Assembly (NCBI GenBank): GCA_037157565.1
Contig: JAZHRO010000026.1
Coordinates: 36,454,501-36,518,500, forward strand
Reading direction: 5' to 3'
Origin: Thalassia testudinum
Lineage: Eukaryota > Streptophyta > Magnoliopsida > Alismatales > Hydrocharitaceae
DNA length: 64,000 nucleotides
Positions 1-12,102 of this stretch are shown here, in pieces. The position numbers and the translations under genes were made by a program. The number at the start of each line of letters is the position of its first letter. The stretch's first letter is position 1. A model generated the notes under the pieces. It was not told where the DNA came from and made no database searches. It saw only the letters and a program-made list of their open reading frames with translations.

Positions 1-1002
1 TTGGTCATTACAACTCTAAAAAATTAATTCAGGACCTTTAGTGACGGATAAAACCGTCACTAAAAGTCTGAACATGGCCGTAGTGGGCGACGCGCACGTG
101 CCCGCTCGCCTTCCGCTCCTCAATGCACGTTCACGTACTTTAAGTCTCGATCGTTTGATCGCGAGATCGAACGGCTGAGATGCATCCATTGCTCGCCTCA
201 GCCACATGCCTCATCGCGTGTGATGCCGCGTCTTCGCCGCGCGTCTAATAGCATGTGAGCGCTATTGGGCGTGCACAGCCATTCGATGACAATTCGACGC
301 TCCTCGCGCCTGCTTGCCGGCGCCCCCTCGCCTGCACCCTGCGATTCGAACGCGCTTCTGAAGGCGGTTGAGCGCCTTATCCATTGCGCTACGCGCGTGG
401 ATGGGCGGGCGGCCGAACTTTTGAACACGCAATTAGGACCGTTGGATCAAGATCCAACGACCCAGATCGCACGTTGGATTTCCTTTGGAGAGGCAACGGC
501 ATTCTTGAGGGCCGGTTGGATGGCTGAGATGGCGTCGCATGGCGCCATCTTGGCCGCCATCTTCTGGATGATGTAGATGGTGCCACGGGTGTCAGATTGA
601 GTCGATTTTCGCACTGTTAGGCTGTGATCATCGATCCGAATCCATCCGTGCGGTCGGATTTGTCGTTTGAAGTGTGGATTCACACCATCTTGGCCCTTGA
701 TCTTCTAGGGTTCCCCAATCACTATCTGATGCTACATATGTCTGATTAGGGCGATCTTAGAGTCGTTGAACTCCAATCGTTGCCCTGATCACATCTGTAC
801 GGTTGGATCTTCGATCCGAGGCCCTGACAAAAAGTTTGCCCTGTCCATGAACATAAAAGGAGATAATTAACCTCCATTTTATTCAAACTACTCTAAATGC
901 AAGATGATGCATGTTATGCAATATTTATAGCATGCAATGCAGTCTTATACTTAAGAACATGCATAAATAGACATCTTAAGTAGTCTAAACATGTTTACAT
1001 CA
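1..1002 (-). repeat. 3' LTR of family A element, truncated by window edge
   Basis: Matches the 5' LTR from about 12818 to 13716 and ends in the minus-strand LTR start TGATGTAAAC, next to the polypurine tract. Relative to the 5' LTR it has about 100 bp extra near 115-215, so the 5' copy has suffered a deletion or this one an insertion. It holds U3 palindromes at about 39-66 (TTTAGTGACGG/CCGTCACTAAA arms) and about 438-460 (GTTGGATC/GATCCAAC arms). Confidence 0.92.
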
Positions 1003-1015
1003 TACCCCCATGCCT
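1003..1015 (-). other. Polypurine tract of family A element
   Basis: On the minus strand AGGCATGGGGGTA lies directly before the LTR start TGATGTAAAC. This is the second-strand primer of an LTR retrotransposon. The same string abuts the 3' LTR in all three A-na copies. Confidence 0.9.
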
Positions 1016-2391
1016 ATCTTTTGCTAGTCCCTAGCAAAAACTATAAGCTATTTATAGAAGAATTAAGTTGGATTATTTGGGTATGAGTTATTTTCAGTCA
1101 TTAAGAAAATGTCTACTTAGGATCTGAACTTTCAAAGACACAACAGTGCCTAAGTATCTGCCAAAATGCAGACCGCCTCAAGCCCTCGCCTTATTCAAAG
1201 AAAATTTTATTTTTCTCTTTTTTCCTCTTTTCTAATTGTTTTTTGGATTTTCAAGTTTTAGGGTTTAAGAGTGGCTTTCTACGGCCATTCAACTCACCCA
1301 AGATTTGATGAGAACCCTAAGTTCTAAGCATCTTATTGTGAATGTGATAGACTCGTTGACCGGCAGTTAAAATAGACTTCAGATTTCTACGCCTCTAGGT
1401 GACCTAAAAAGGAATTCTACCTAAAGGTATATCTTTACAACCGGTAGCTTTCTCCCTACTTTTATTTCTTTATGGGGTCAACACAAGGGTGAATCCAGTG
1501 TATATCTCCCTGGTTTATTCTACTTCTCCGCTTCTTCCTAAGTGTTTTGGGAATTTTCAGTGCTTTTATTAAGCTGGGCTCTGGACAACCGGTCGATGAG
1601 CTGTTACCACCGACAACTTGCCAGCCATACTCGTGCGGTGAAGTGTGGCTTATTTCTTTTGTTTTCTCCTTTTCTTTTCTTTTCTTTTTGACTTTTTTTT
1701 TTTTTAAGTAGGTGGCTTCTATGGTCTAAGATTTACCTAAAGGCAACAAGAAAAGAATGGTCCAGTGATTAGGCTCTTGGCAACCTACCTATGGGCTATT
1801 ACCCACGATAACTTGCCAGCCATATCACCCTAGAAGGTTCATTAGCTACCAAATTTCCGTTAAAATTATCGAACAACGAGTCAGTGACAAGATAGTGTGT
1901 AGATGCTAAAAACTCAAAGTTCCCTCAAATCAGAGGGCGGGTTGATAAGTCGTGTACTTATCATCCAAACTTATTTACTCCAATTAAAATAGAATTTATG
2001 TTGACGAGGACTCGAAAAACAAATCCACATTTTAGTGGATACAGGGGCTGGTTAAGTCCAAAGACCTGAAGGGTCTTTGTGTTTAGATCATAATGTAGTA
2101 TTTCTTAAGATCGAAAAGTCCTAATGTCCAACTATTCCTTCCTTTTTTTTATGTATAAATAAGAAGAGAAAAAAATAATTTTCATTAATTTCACAAAGCT
2201 GACCAAATGATTCAAAAATGAATCCACGCCCCCATGCCTAGCTGATGCAATTTCCTCATTGAAAAAGAGACATGAAAGAAAGGGTAGAGTATGAAAGATG
2301 CCACCTGAATATGAAGCTCGTATCAGCTTTGTGTCATATGTACAACTGCTGAGTTTAATGCCGTCAGCTAGGCGAAGTCCAGCTAAAGAAG
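1016..2391 (-). other. 3' untranslated region of family A element
   Basis: Non-coding stretch between the pol stop and the polypurine tract, closely similar to the 3' regions of the A-na copies (35850-37448, 57202-58399, 62259-63497). It contains a hairpin with arms GATAAGT/ACTTATC around 1944-1963 and two diverged copies of a ~60-bp block starting ATGGCTGGCAAGTT (about 1573-1636 and 1763-1828). I see no credible gene in it. Confidence 0.8.
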
Positions 2392-3561
2392 TCACAGAAT
2401 GGCTAGGGCAACCGTGTCTGAGACAGGTTCTGGAAGAATACGGTCAATAACAGGCTTCAGACGTTGACCGTTGACTTTAAATATGTTACCCGTCTTTGGG
2501 TTAGAAATTTGAACGGCTCCATTTGGAAAAATCTGGTCAATTATGAATGGGCCATTCCATTTAGATTTAAGTTTGCCAGGAAAGAGCTTAAGTTTAAAAT
2601 CAAATAACCAGACCTTTTAGTTCGACTCAAAGCTCTTGCGGGAAATCAGTTGATCATGTAAGGCATTGGTCCGAGCCTTGTAGATCTTGGCATTCTCATA
2701 AGCATCATTTCCAAGCTCCTCCAACTCAGATAGTTGGAGTTTCCTGGTCTTCCCAGCTAAATTCAGATCTAAATTGCATTGTTTGATCGCCTAGAATGCC
2801 TTGTGTTCAATCTCTACGGGTAGATGGCATGCCTTTCCATACACCAAACGGAATTGAGACATGCCGATGGGCATTTTATACGCCGTACGGTAGGCCCAAA
2901 GAGCGTCCTCAAGCTTTTGAGTCCAGTCCTTGTGATTAGGCCTAACCATTTTCTATAGAATGTTCTTGATTTCTCAATTGGAGATCTCGGCTTGTCCATT
3001 CGTCTGGGAATGGTAAGGTGTGGAAATTCGGTGATTAACCCCGTATTTGGCCAACAAATTTTGGAATTGGGTATTAATAAAATGAGTGCCACCATCACTG
3101 ATGATGGCCCTCGGAATCCCAAACCTACTGAAGATATTTTTCTTGACAAAATTGATAACCACCTTATGGTCATTGGTTTGGGTGGGAATCGCCTCAATCC
3201 ATTTGGACACATAATCAACAGCAATAAGAATGTACTGATGTCCAAATGAAGGGAGAAAGGGTCCCATGAAATCGATGCCCCAAACATCGAAAATTTTGAC
3301 AGGAAGAATTGGGTTTAGGGGCATCATATCTCTCTTAGTTACGCTCCCGAGTGCCTGACATCGAGAACATGACCTTGAGAAATCCTGGGCATCCTTAAAT
3401 AAAGACGGCCAATAGAAGCTAGATTGCAAGATTTTTGCAGCCATCTTTTTCCCGGAGAAATGTCCACCACACCCAGATGCATGGCAGAACTCGAGTATAC
3501 TGTTGAATTCATTCTGTGGTATACATCAGCGAATAATCTAATCAGAGCCGATGCGGTACAG
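2392..3561 (-). pseudogene. Integrase domain of family A pol (degenerate)
   Basis: C-terminal part of the Ty3 polyprotein, which inserts element cDNA into the host genome. In order: an HHCC zinc finger (LEFCHASGCGGHF ... CSRCQ), the catalytic core with VWGIDFMGPF (first Asp) and IISDGGTHF (second Asp), then YHSQTNGQAEISN, where the catalytic Glu sits, followed by a stop. Downstream, Athila-like residues such as [12 protein letters not shown] and [11 protein letters not shown] can be followed across stops and frame changes to the terminal stop at 2392-2394. Stops also occur upstream (for example GSD*I). A dead integrase. Confidence 0.88.
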
Positions 3562-4493
3562 CTAAGGGTCCTCCCAGAAGTAGTATTTGGCCTCAGATTT
3601 GAGTCTATCCCATTGTTGCTTGGTCCAATCCTGGGGGATTTGACCAACGGCCAAATAGTTAACAACGTCGGCAAACCATGGGGTGTGGACACCTAAAACT
3701 GTAAGAATAGTTTCGTCCGAAAAAGTGTCAGCAATCGGAATGTCCGGACAAGAGGAATCACCTAAGAGTCTTGACAAATGATCCGCTACCACATTTTGTA
3801 CCCCGATTTTATCCTTGATTTCAAGATCAAATTCTTGAAGCAGAAGAATCCAACGAATAAGCTGGGGTTTAGCATCCTTTTTGGCCAAGAGATGTCTCAA
3901 GGCCGAGTGGTTGGTATAGATGATAACATGAGACCCTAAGAGATAAGCCCTGAATTTTTCCAAAGCAAACACTACAGCTAGTAATTCCTTTTCACTAATA
4001 GTGTAATTCCTCTGGGTTTCATCCAGAGTTTTACTAGCGTTGTAGATGACAGAGGGCTTTCTATCAATTTTCTGACCTAAGACAGCCCCGACTGCGTAAT
4101 CAGAAGCGTTGGTCATGATCTCAAAAGTGGCTGTCCAAATTGGTGGTTGCAAAATTGGAGCACAGGTGACTGCTGTTTTCAGGAAATCAAATGCCTTTCG
4201 ACATGATTCGTCAAGAACAAACGGCGTTTCTTTGGCAAGAAGTTTACTCAGGGGATGAGCAACCTTCGAGAAATCCTTGATGAATCTTCGATAGAATCCC
4301 ACATGGTCAAGAAATGATCGGATTTGTTTAACAGATGTGGGAGGAGGAAGTTTAGCGATAGCATCAACCTTAGCTTTATCCACTTCAAGTCCCCGTTCAG
4401 AGATTACATGACCCAAAACGATGGTTTTTGGGTCATGAAATGACTCTTTTCCCAGCTAAGGACCAATCGTGTTTTGATACATCTCTTAAGAAT
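3562..4493 (-). pseudogene. C-terminal RT and RNase H of family A pol
   Basis: Continues the reverse transcriptase interrupted at 7290. The first residues encode the RT thumb side ([10 protein letters not shown], then [13 protein letters not shown]) and a connection segment ([21 protein letters not shown]). The RNase H follows: [14 protein letters not shown] (Asp; usually TDAS, here Asn), [16 protein letters not shown] (Glu), [11 protein letters not shown] (normally TDHSAL, so the second Asp is also Asn) and VADHLSRL. A 284-residue open frame (4416-3562) survives, but two acidic residues expected at the RNase H active site are changed. Confidence 0.9.
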
Positions 4494-5422
4494 TGATGAG
4501 AACCTCATCATGAACCTTAACTAGCATAATCTAACCTAGATATGCAAGAAAAAGTTCCTACATAACTTATAGAAAGGCTTGACTCAGAGAATTCTGAGTT
4601 TGTGAAGAAAACATGTCATAAGGGGTAAAAATGCAATTTCACCAACACAATCAGTAAACAGGGTAACTCAAGATCCAAACATAGGTCAAACTAACCTAAT
4701 AAGAAGGAAAGTGGGATGATTTGATCCAACAAGGGCTACAGCAACTCCAAGGAATTAAATGACATTTTATAACCCTAAAACAAACCCACTCCAATTCACG
4801 ATGTTCAAGGAAAAATAAAAATCGACTAAACCCTCTAAAATTCATAGAAAAATAATCTCTAGGGTTTAGAACCTTCAATTTGGCCTTGGGAACCCATTTT
4901 GACCTACATTGAGAACCATGCCCAATTAATGATTTAATTTAGGTTTTTACATAAATTGACCGATCAAACAAGGTCTGATCTAGAAATAAAATTCACCATT
5001 AGAATCCTTAGGTCCCATTTAGTCATGCATAAAAACTTGAGCCTAAGAAGAGACCTTCTTGACCGACTTTGCATTTTGGTCCTCATCTATTACTTTTTGA
5101 CCCTCAACTTTCGAAACCCTCTCATTTTGGCCCCTAAGTTCTTCGTCATTCTTTGCACTTAGGTCCTCCCTGCAAAACTCTTAGCAGCGCCGTGCTCCGG
5201 CGACTTTGCGCGGAGCATGGCGCCACGCAGGGTGAGGGAGGCCCTCTGCCCGTTGAACCGGGTGTTCCCTGCGACGTCTGCTGTCGTAGGGACGCCACCA
5301 TGATCTCTGCCATCGCCCACACCTTCCGTGCGAACGCACGGAAGGTATGGGCTTCTGCTCCGACCATTCTCCGGCGAGGGAGGCACGTCGCCTCCCTGCG
5401 CCCACCCCTCCGCCTTCGCCTT

Positions 5423-5428
5423 TATAAA
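5423..5428 (+). promoter_or_regulatory. Probable TATA box of LTR B copy 1
   Basis: TATAAA in the context CCTTTATAAAGACC at a position matched in the other B copies (18884-18890; minus strand near 33525-33533), upstream of the GC-rich, CT-repeat transcribed part. Confidence 0.6.
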
Positions 5429-6689
5429 GACCGCCGTCGCCAGCCGAAGGAGGCAAGCTGTCTCTGACGGAGAATAACCCCCACTTCATCCTCTCTAGCT
5501 CCGACAGACGGCCTGCAGCTTCCGGCGACCAACTCCTCCTCCTCCTCCTCGCTCTGCTGCCTTACCTGCAGTAGGGTTCCCCTAACCCTTTCATCTGTGT
5601 CGTGCTGCACCCGCCGACACCCTCCGAATGCCTCCTCGTCATCGATCTCCCCTTCCAGGGCCTCTTCTTCCTCAGCTCCGGCAGGCACGAACCGGTGGCT
5701 CCGCCCTCCCCCCTTTCATCCAAAACCTAGGTAAAAGCTTCCTCTCCTCCTCCTTTAAATTTCCCTTCTATCAATTTATATTTTCGCGCCCCCACACACA
5801 ACTTCCACCTTTGCCTGCTCCGTCTCCGACCACCCTCTCCGACGAGCCCATTCCACCTCCACAGACCTCCTCACTCCTCGCCGATCACCTTAGAAGCTTC
5901 CCCTCACTCCACTCCCCAGCCTCCCCCTTTTCATTCCCTGCCACACGCCACCTAAAGACCCCCCGAACAGACCCATTTTTCCGACCATAGTCCGACCTAG
6001 GGCTGCCACCGTACACCGCCTCACGCCTCGCCACCACCTGCACTGGCTTCGCCGTACTCCGGCGAAACTCCCTGCATCTTCTGACTAGGCCGAGAGGCCA
6101 TATTTCTGTGTTCAGGTCACGCCCCCTTCGCCGCCATTGCTAAGCAGGTGAAGCTCCTTCACTTGCAGCTGCAGCTTCGACCTCGCCCAGGCGCTGGTCC
6201 CAGGTTCCGCGGAGTGTCTCTGCGGAGACTCCAAGGTCTACAGTTGAGGCAAACCCCTCGCGAGTTGCTGCAATTGCCGCGAGCTCCTCACCTGCGGGCG
6301 CCAGTCTGGGAGGTGGGACTTTAGTCCCACCTCAGAAGTGCGCGGCTTAGAGCCCGCACTTAAATTGAAAAAGTGTTCGAGGCTATTCGCCTTTGAACAC
6401 AGGGGTCAGGCCCCACGCGCTTGCCCTCGCCCGCGCTCATGCCCCGCAGGTCTGGGCCGGATCCGGATACCCGACACTGCGCACACCTCGCCCACCACCG
6501 CACGCCGGTGGGCCTGGTCCCGGGCGCGATACCCGTACCCAAATACCCGGCTCTGGGAGAGCGATCCTATGAGAGAAATCTAAGAAAGAGAGAGACACGG
6601 GAAAGGGTAGGGGTAAGTTTTGCTTTGACCAGTTGTGTGAGTGTGCAGGCAGCGAAGAAGGAAGAAGGTGGCTAAAGCCTTGGCCGCTC

Positions 6690-7075
6690 AAAGAAAGAGG
6701 AAGAAGAAGAAGACCGCAGGAGGAAGAAGAAGAAGACCGCAAGAAGAAGAAGGAAAAAGAAAGAGGAAGAAGAAGAAGACCGCAGGAGCAAGAAGAAGAA
6801 GAAGCACAAAGGAAGCACTGTAGCAGACACCACTTAAGCCGTCTGATTGAGAAATCAGACGACGGATGAAGCTCTGCAGATAAAGTAAAGAAGAAGAAGA
6901 GAAGAGAAGGTGCCGCAGCTGAAAGCAAAGAAAAGAAGAAAAGAGAAGAATAAAGAAGAAGAGAAGATAAAGAAAGAAGAAGAACTGAAGAAGATCAAGC
7001 AAAGAGAAGAAAGAAGAGAAAAAGAAGACAAGACAAGAGAGAAAGAAGAGAAGAAGAAAAAGCCAAGAAACAAAT
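6690..7075 (+). repeat. Purine-rich (GAA/AAG) tract in LTR B copy 1
   Basis: About 390 bp almost wholly A and G, made of imperfect AAG/GAAGAA repeats and interrupted only near 6810-6870. The same tract is present in copy 3 (20115-20480) and, as pyrimidines, in copy 2 (31725-32280), so it belongs to the LTR and is not a chance microsatellite. Long open frames here are an artefact of composition. Confidence 0.85.
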
Positions 7076-7289
7076 CTACCTCTCTACCTCTCTCTCTCTC
7101 TCGTATTTTTTAAATAAAAGCATTGTACTTCTAGAATTCTAGTAGCTCCCTGAGTTCGACCTCGGGAAAAGTATTTCCGAATAAAAAAATTTTCTATGGT
7201 AATGACAACCGGAGTTGTCTTATCTTATACTATAACGATTATACTATAATAAAGACACAAAAGCAGTGCCGCGGTTTGCCACCTTACCA

Positions 7290-9253
7290 AGAATCATTTC
7301 CAGATTAGCCAAACAAGACTCAAATGATTCTCCGAAAATAGAGAAATCATCCATGAAGACTTCCATAAATTCTCCCACCATGTCAGAAAATATGGCTAGC
7401 ATACACCTTTGAAAAGTCGCAGGTGCATTGCATAACCCGAAAGGCATCCTACGGAAAGCAAAGGTTCCGTAGGGATAGGTGAAAGTAGTTTTTTCCTAAT
7501 CCTCGGGATGGATAGGAACTTGGTTGTATCCTGAGTAACCATCAAGAAAATAGAAGTACTTCTGCCCGGCTAATCTTTCCAAGATTTGATCGATGAAGGG
7601 CAGGGGAAAATGATCTTTTTTAATGGCTGTGTTCAGCTTCCTATAATCAATACAAACCCTCCAAGAGGAAGCTGAATGAGTTGTGACAGATTCTCCTCTC
7701 TCGTTAGTCACAACGGTAATCCCGGCTTTCTTCGGAACAATCTGCATGGGACTTACCCAGGGACTATCAGAGATTGGATAAATAATTCCTGCATCGAGCC
7801 ACTTGACGATTTCCTTTTTGACCACTTCTCGCATATTTGGATTTAATCTCCTCTGCATCTGGCGAGAAGAGTGGGATCCATCTTCTAAGAATATTCTATG
7901 ATTACAGTAAGATGGCTCGATCCCTTTGAGGTCATGAATGGTCCAACCAATTGCCTCCTTATGTTCCTTCGAGACCTTGATCAATTTAATTTCTTGCTCC
8001 TTTGTCAATTTAGAACTGATAATCACAGGGAGCGTCTTTTGAGGTCCTAAAAATTGATATTTCAAATTCTTAGGCAAAGGTTTCAGTTCAAGATGGGGCA
8101 GGTTGATGATTGATGGTAAGGTAGATGCTGAAGAGTCAACAAGAGGAAGAGGTTGTGAGTGAACAAAATCAATAACTTCTTCAGAAGATGGCAAGTCAAC
8201 CATAGAGGGTTGCGGGTCGAATTTGTCATCAAAGGAGGAACTTTCGAATGAAGAAACCATCAAACAAGTTTCAATGTTTCCATTATCCTCCTCAAGTTCC
8301 TCAATAAATCTATAATCCTCAAATTTATTGATCGCCTTAAAAATATCTAATTTCATTCGTTGATCCCCAAAGACCATTTCCATGCTACCGCTTTCACAAT
8401 TAATGTTGGCCTTAGCAGTTGCCAGAAACGGACGTCGCAGAATGAGGGGCGTGTTCCTCAGATTATCAGGTACATCCATGTCAAGGATAAGGAAATCTAC
8501 AGGAAAATAGAAATCCTTGACCTTAACTATAACATCTTCAATAATGCCTTGCGGATTTGTGACTGAGCAGTCTGCTAACTGTAGCGTTACTGAAGTTGGC
8601 CGAAGTTCACCTAATCCAAACTTCTCGTAAAGAGAAGTCGGAATTAGGTTGATGGATGCACCTAGATCCAAAAGTGCTCTATCAAATGTGTAATCTCCGA
8701 TGACGCAAGAAATCAACGGAGCACCTGGATCTCTCTTTTTCTGAGGGAGGTAGTGCAGGATAACAGAAGTAGCCTGCTCGGAGAGTACCACCTTCCTCGG
8801 AACAGATTCTCTCGACTTACGCTTTTGTGTACATAATTCCTTTAAAAATCTTGCGTAAGCCAGTATGTGCTTGATAGCATCAAGTAGTAGGATATTGATC
8901 TCAACATTCTTAAATAGATTCAGAAGCTCCTCATTGCTATCAACAGACTTCTTCTTTGATTTGATCAAGGCTTTAGGAAAAGGAACATGAGTCAGATCTT
9001 TGGAATCAGATTCCTGAGCCTTGATTTCTCCTCCAGAATTCTCCTCTCTCTCCTCAAGTTCTTTAGGATTCAAAAGATCAGAATAGTGTGGTTGAGGATC
9101 CTGAGTCTGCTTACCACTCCTCAAAGTGACAGAAATTGTAGATGCATAAGAATTTGGGTCTTGGGATGGGTTAGGAAAGATTGGAGGGGTTTGATTAGCC
9201 AGGAATTGTTGATTTGCAAAAGAAGAAGAGGACGAGGAACCCTGCTCAACCAC
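7290..9253 (-). pseudogene. Protease and N-terminal reverse transcriptase of family A
   Basis: The 585-residue open frame 9253-7496 has a polar N-terminal linker, a retropepsin site FDRALLDLGASINLIPTSLY (D-L-G), then RT blocks WVSPMQIVPKK, WRVCIDYRKLN, FPLPFIDQILERLAG and FYFLDGYSGYNQVPIHPED. A TAG stop (expected CAG) at 7494-7496 ends it. The frame resumes with MPFGLCNAPATFQRCM and EVFMDDFSIFGESF (the F-M-D-D catalytic box) before the B solo LTR interrupts at 7290. The catalytic motifs are intact, and the breaks are the nonsense change and the insertion. Confidence 0.93.
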
Positions 9254-10766
9254 CTAAGCATGTGCGTGTGTGTCCCTCTGATTTCCATACCCATGGGCTT
9301 GGTTGCCCAAATTCATAATATTTCACGGGTTGGGATGGTAGAGATCCGGGTTGACGAGAGTTAGCAATGAGCCCGGACTGCAAGTTGTCCAGTGAGGTTT
9401 TCATTTGCTGCATGAGTTGGAGCATGGATCCTTGCATCTCTACCATTTGTCGGTTCAAATCAGCCTGCCCTGTGGGTTGACGGGCATTCCAAGCTAGCTG
9501 ATTGACCTGATTTGGAGGCAACTGAGTATATACATGACCCTGACCCATTGGTCGTTGCGGAGCATAGTTGCCGGGTCAGAATTGGGTCTGTTGCCCTGGG
9601 TTTTTCCAAGAGAAGTTAGGGTGGTTTCTCCAACCCGGATTATAAGCATTAGAGTATGGGTTGGATCTAACATTCTCTTGTACAGCACAGACATCCTCAT
9701 AGGGTGAGGATGGAGAGAGAAAGGGAAGGATCAAAAAAACTGGGATCAAAGGTCCCAGCTTGGAACCTGTGGGGTTCCGAAAATTGCTGACTCACAGGTT
9801 GAGCCGTATCGAGTTTATTCACGAACTCCCATCCAAAAGGAGCTCGTGAAGAATGGAATCCCGAATTTTAGGATTGAGTGGATTGAGAGTTGTTCATAGA
9901 ATTGCCAGCCATCCACTCTTCCATTCTCTTAACAACCAAGTCCACCTTATCAAGTTTGTTACAAATCAATCCCATATCAAATGAATGAGAGTCATGGACT
10001 TCATTGACATTTGATTTGGGTTGCTGGGACCGGTTAAATGTATCTATGGAGGATGATTGATTGAATTCTCACTCATTTCCTCAAATAAATCATGTGCACT
10101 ATCTGCATCTTTAGTGAGGAAATTGCCTCCGCAAGAAGCATCCACATGATTTTTGAGTTGCTCAGTCAACCCATGATAGAAGATTTGCACGAGTTGCCAT
10201 TTCAGCACCTCGTGGTGTGGACACCTCCGCAATAGGTCCTGGAATCGCTCCCAGGCCACATGAAACTGCTCCCCCGGCCGCTGGGTAAAGGTAGTGATTG
10301 CCCATCTCAAAGCATTGGTACGTCCGACTGGGAAGAATTTCTTCAGAAAGGTCGATTTCAACTCATTCCAACTTGCAATTAGTCTTCTTATTGTCCTATA
10401 CCAATGCACGGCCTTATCCCTAAGAGAGTGGGGGAAGAGCCTCATGATCATTTGCTCCTCGCTTACGTTTCATGCCTTGGTGGTCTAGACCAAAGTGGTT
10501 AAGTCCTCCAAGTGTTGAAACGGATCTTCGGAGCCAAGCCCATGATAATGTTTGATGAGGCTTAACACCTGGGGCTTGATTTCTACGTCACCGGCTGGAA
10601 TCTGGACGCCGGGACGTTCCCCGTAATTTGAAGGATCATAAAAATCCTTCAAGGGCTGAGCGCCCTGCATTCTCTGGAACCATTCTTGCATTCTCTGCAT
10701 TTATTCCAGCTGCCTTCGAAATTCTTCCTGTGGATTTCCAAGCAGAGGAGGTTGTTGGTCGGCCAT
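9254..10766 (-). pseudogene. Gag of family A (degenerate)
   Basis: Starts at the ATG at 10766 (MADQQPPLLGNPQEEF), with an early stop about 19 codons in. The retrotransposon Gag core follows: PGVQIPAGDVEIKPQVLSLI, HYHGLGSEDPFQHLEDL, LFPHSLRDKAVHWYRTI, WNELKSTFLKKFFP and QLVQIFYHGL. The C-terminal part has the Athila/Tat-like string YNPGWRNHPNFSW and a Met/Gln-rich helix (MVEMQGSMLQLMQQMKTSL). At least four stops and several frame changes are visible. Gag would form the cytoplasmic virus-like particle. Identity is clear, function lost. Confidence 0.88.
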
Positions 10767-12080
10767 GGGATCAATTTGTCCAAAATCCAATTTGCACCTC
10801 CTAGAATACTCCAATGGTCCTTCCAATCGGGGATTCAATGACCGTCTTCCCAGCATAAACTAGGAGAAGGTCGGAAGGACTGGGGATAGGGACCCTGCAG
10901 CATAACAAAACAAGGTTGTCCTTAAGTGGGGTAGCCTAAGGATCTACTGACTCCCAAAACCTGCCTTAAGACTGCAAATGATTTACTCTACTTGCGTCTG
11001 TTCAATCCAACCAGTTAGAAGGAGGGACTAGGGAGAAGGTTCTTCCTTTGGCTTTCGCCTCCGGTTCCTAGTGTACCCCCTAGCCATGGTCGTTTGATGC
11101 TACTCCCCTAGCTAGACATCAGATTAATCAGTACAAGTAGATTAATCAAAGATAATCTCAAACTAGGTCCTGAAGAGCGAATCAGACCTTAAGGCCAACG
11201 TCTACTCAATTTTATTAAGGCTTGGGATTGTGGTGCTTATGGAATGTGATGGGCCCTTAAAATGGGTTGTGCCCTTAATGATGATTGAAATTTGTGTTAG
11301 TGCATGCACAACCGGGGTTTTCAAACAAGAATATTTGTGATGCGTGGATTTTAATGTTCAAATCTTGCTTAAGTAGCTTTTAGGGTTTCAAATTAGGTGG
11401 ATTGCAATCAAGTTTCTAAGCAAACCAAGTTGTCAAACATGGGTGAAGATTATTTTCTTTTAAAACCTGAAAGAAAGTGAAGTGCCTGGAATAGACCTAA
11501 ATTGAAAATCCTAAGGAGGAGCTACTTGATGAGTTGATTTTAAATAGAGTGGTGCAGCCCAAACAACTCAAACAACTGGCCACAAATGCACCATTAAGTT
11601 AGGCACACAAAGATGGTTAACCTAGAATGATTTCTACTCTTTTATGTGTTGCTTTGTGTGTACTGGTTCCACAGATCAGAACCCGGTTGAGTAAAAACAA
11701 ATCAATTAGGTTAAGTGCCTTGAATGTGGGTGTAGGTTGTGTGTTTGTTGAAAATTGTCCCACAAGATTATCTTTTTGTTATTATTATTTTTTTTTAAAT
11801 GAGGGTGGAATGAATGTGAGTGAGAATCCAAACAACCAAACTATTCCTAGGATTTATGCAAACACCTAGGTTAATTGAAATTTGGATTTAATGTGGCGAA
11901 TGAAATCTATGGAGGGGGAAAGAATGGGGAGCACTTACAGTTGTCTTCAATTGCACTTTACTCTAGTCTACCGCTTGATGATTCCCTGATGGAGGTCTCT
12001 GCAAGATAATAGATACAAGAGAAAACAAGTTAGAAAGCAATAAAGTGTAAGAAATGCGAAAAGAAGATTGAAAATCGTTG
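10767..12080 (-). other. Leader between primer site and gag, family A
   Basis: Non-coding 5' leader. The part next to gag (about 10895-11110) is plainly similar to the leader of A-na1 (about 31230-31440), which shows where the two element types diverge. The rest resembles 30308-31229. No convincing ORF. Confidence 0.75.
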
Positions 12081-12102
12081 CCTCCCCGGCGACGGCACCA
12101 AA
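12081..12102 (-). other. tRNA primer binding site, family A
   Basis: The minus strand reads TTTGGTGCCGTCGCCGGGGA immediately after the LTR end GTTCAACA-like terminus. It is complementary to the 3' end of plant tRNA-Asp, the usual Athila/Tat primer. One or two bases differ from the A-na copies. Confidence 0.85.

Larger units (their letters stand above)
4494..7289 (+). mobile_element. Solo LTR of family B, copy 1 (2,796 bp)
   Basis: Starts TGATGAGAACCTCATCATG, ends TTACCA and is flanked by the perfect 5-bp duplication AGAAT (4489-4493 and 7290-7294) inside the family A RT. Two similar copies lie at 17954-20685 and 31513-34457. It has no internal gag-pol and no second LTR, so I read it as a solo LTR left by recombination between the two LTRs of a full element. 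It has a TATA box (5423), GC-rich transcribed sequence, a purine-rich tract (6690-7075), and an R/U5-like end with a GAGTTCGACCTCGGG block near 7153. Confidence 0.9.

Noticed and set aside
6437..7073. Ser/Leu/Phe-rich or Lys/Glu-rich ORFs across purine tracts (also 20029-20514, 31729-32441)
   Set aside because: Low-complexity translation of GAA/TTC repeats. They are open on several frames at once with no start context or domain.
10294..10488. Plus-strand ORFs opposite family A gag and pol (also 8360-8566, 8987-9364, 2992-3249, 3424-3696)
   Set aside because: Shadows of the minus-strand gag-pol frames, with no recognisable domain.
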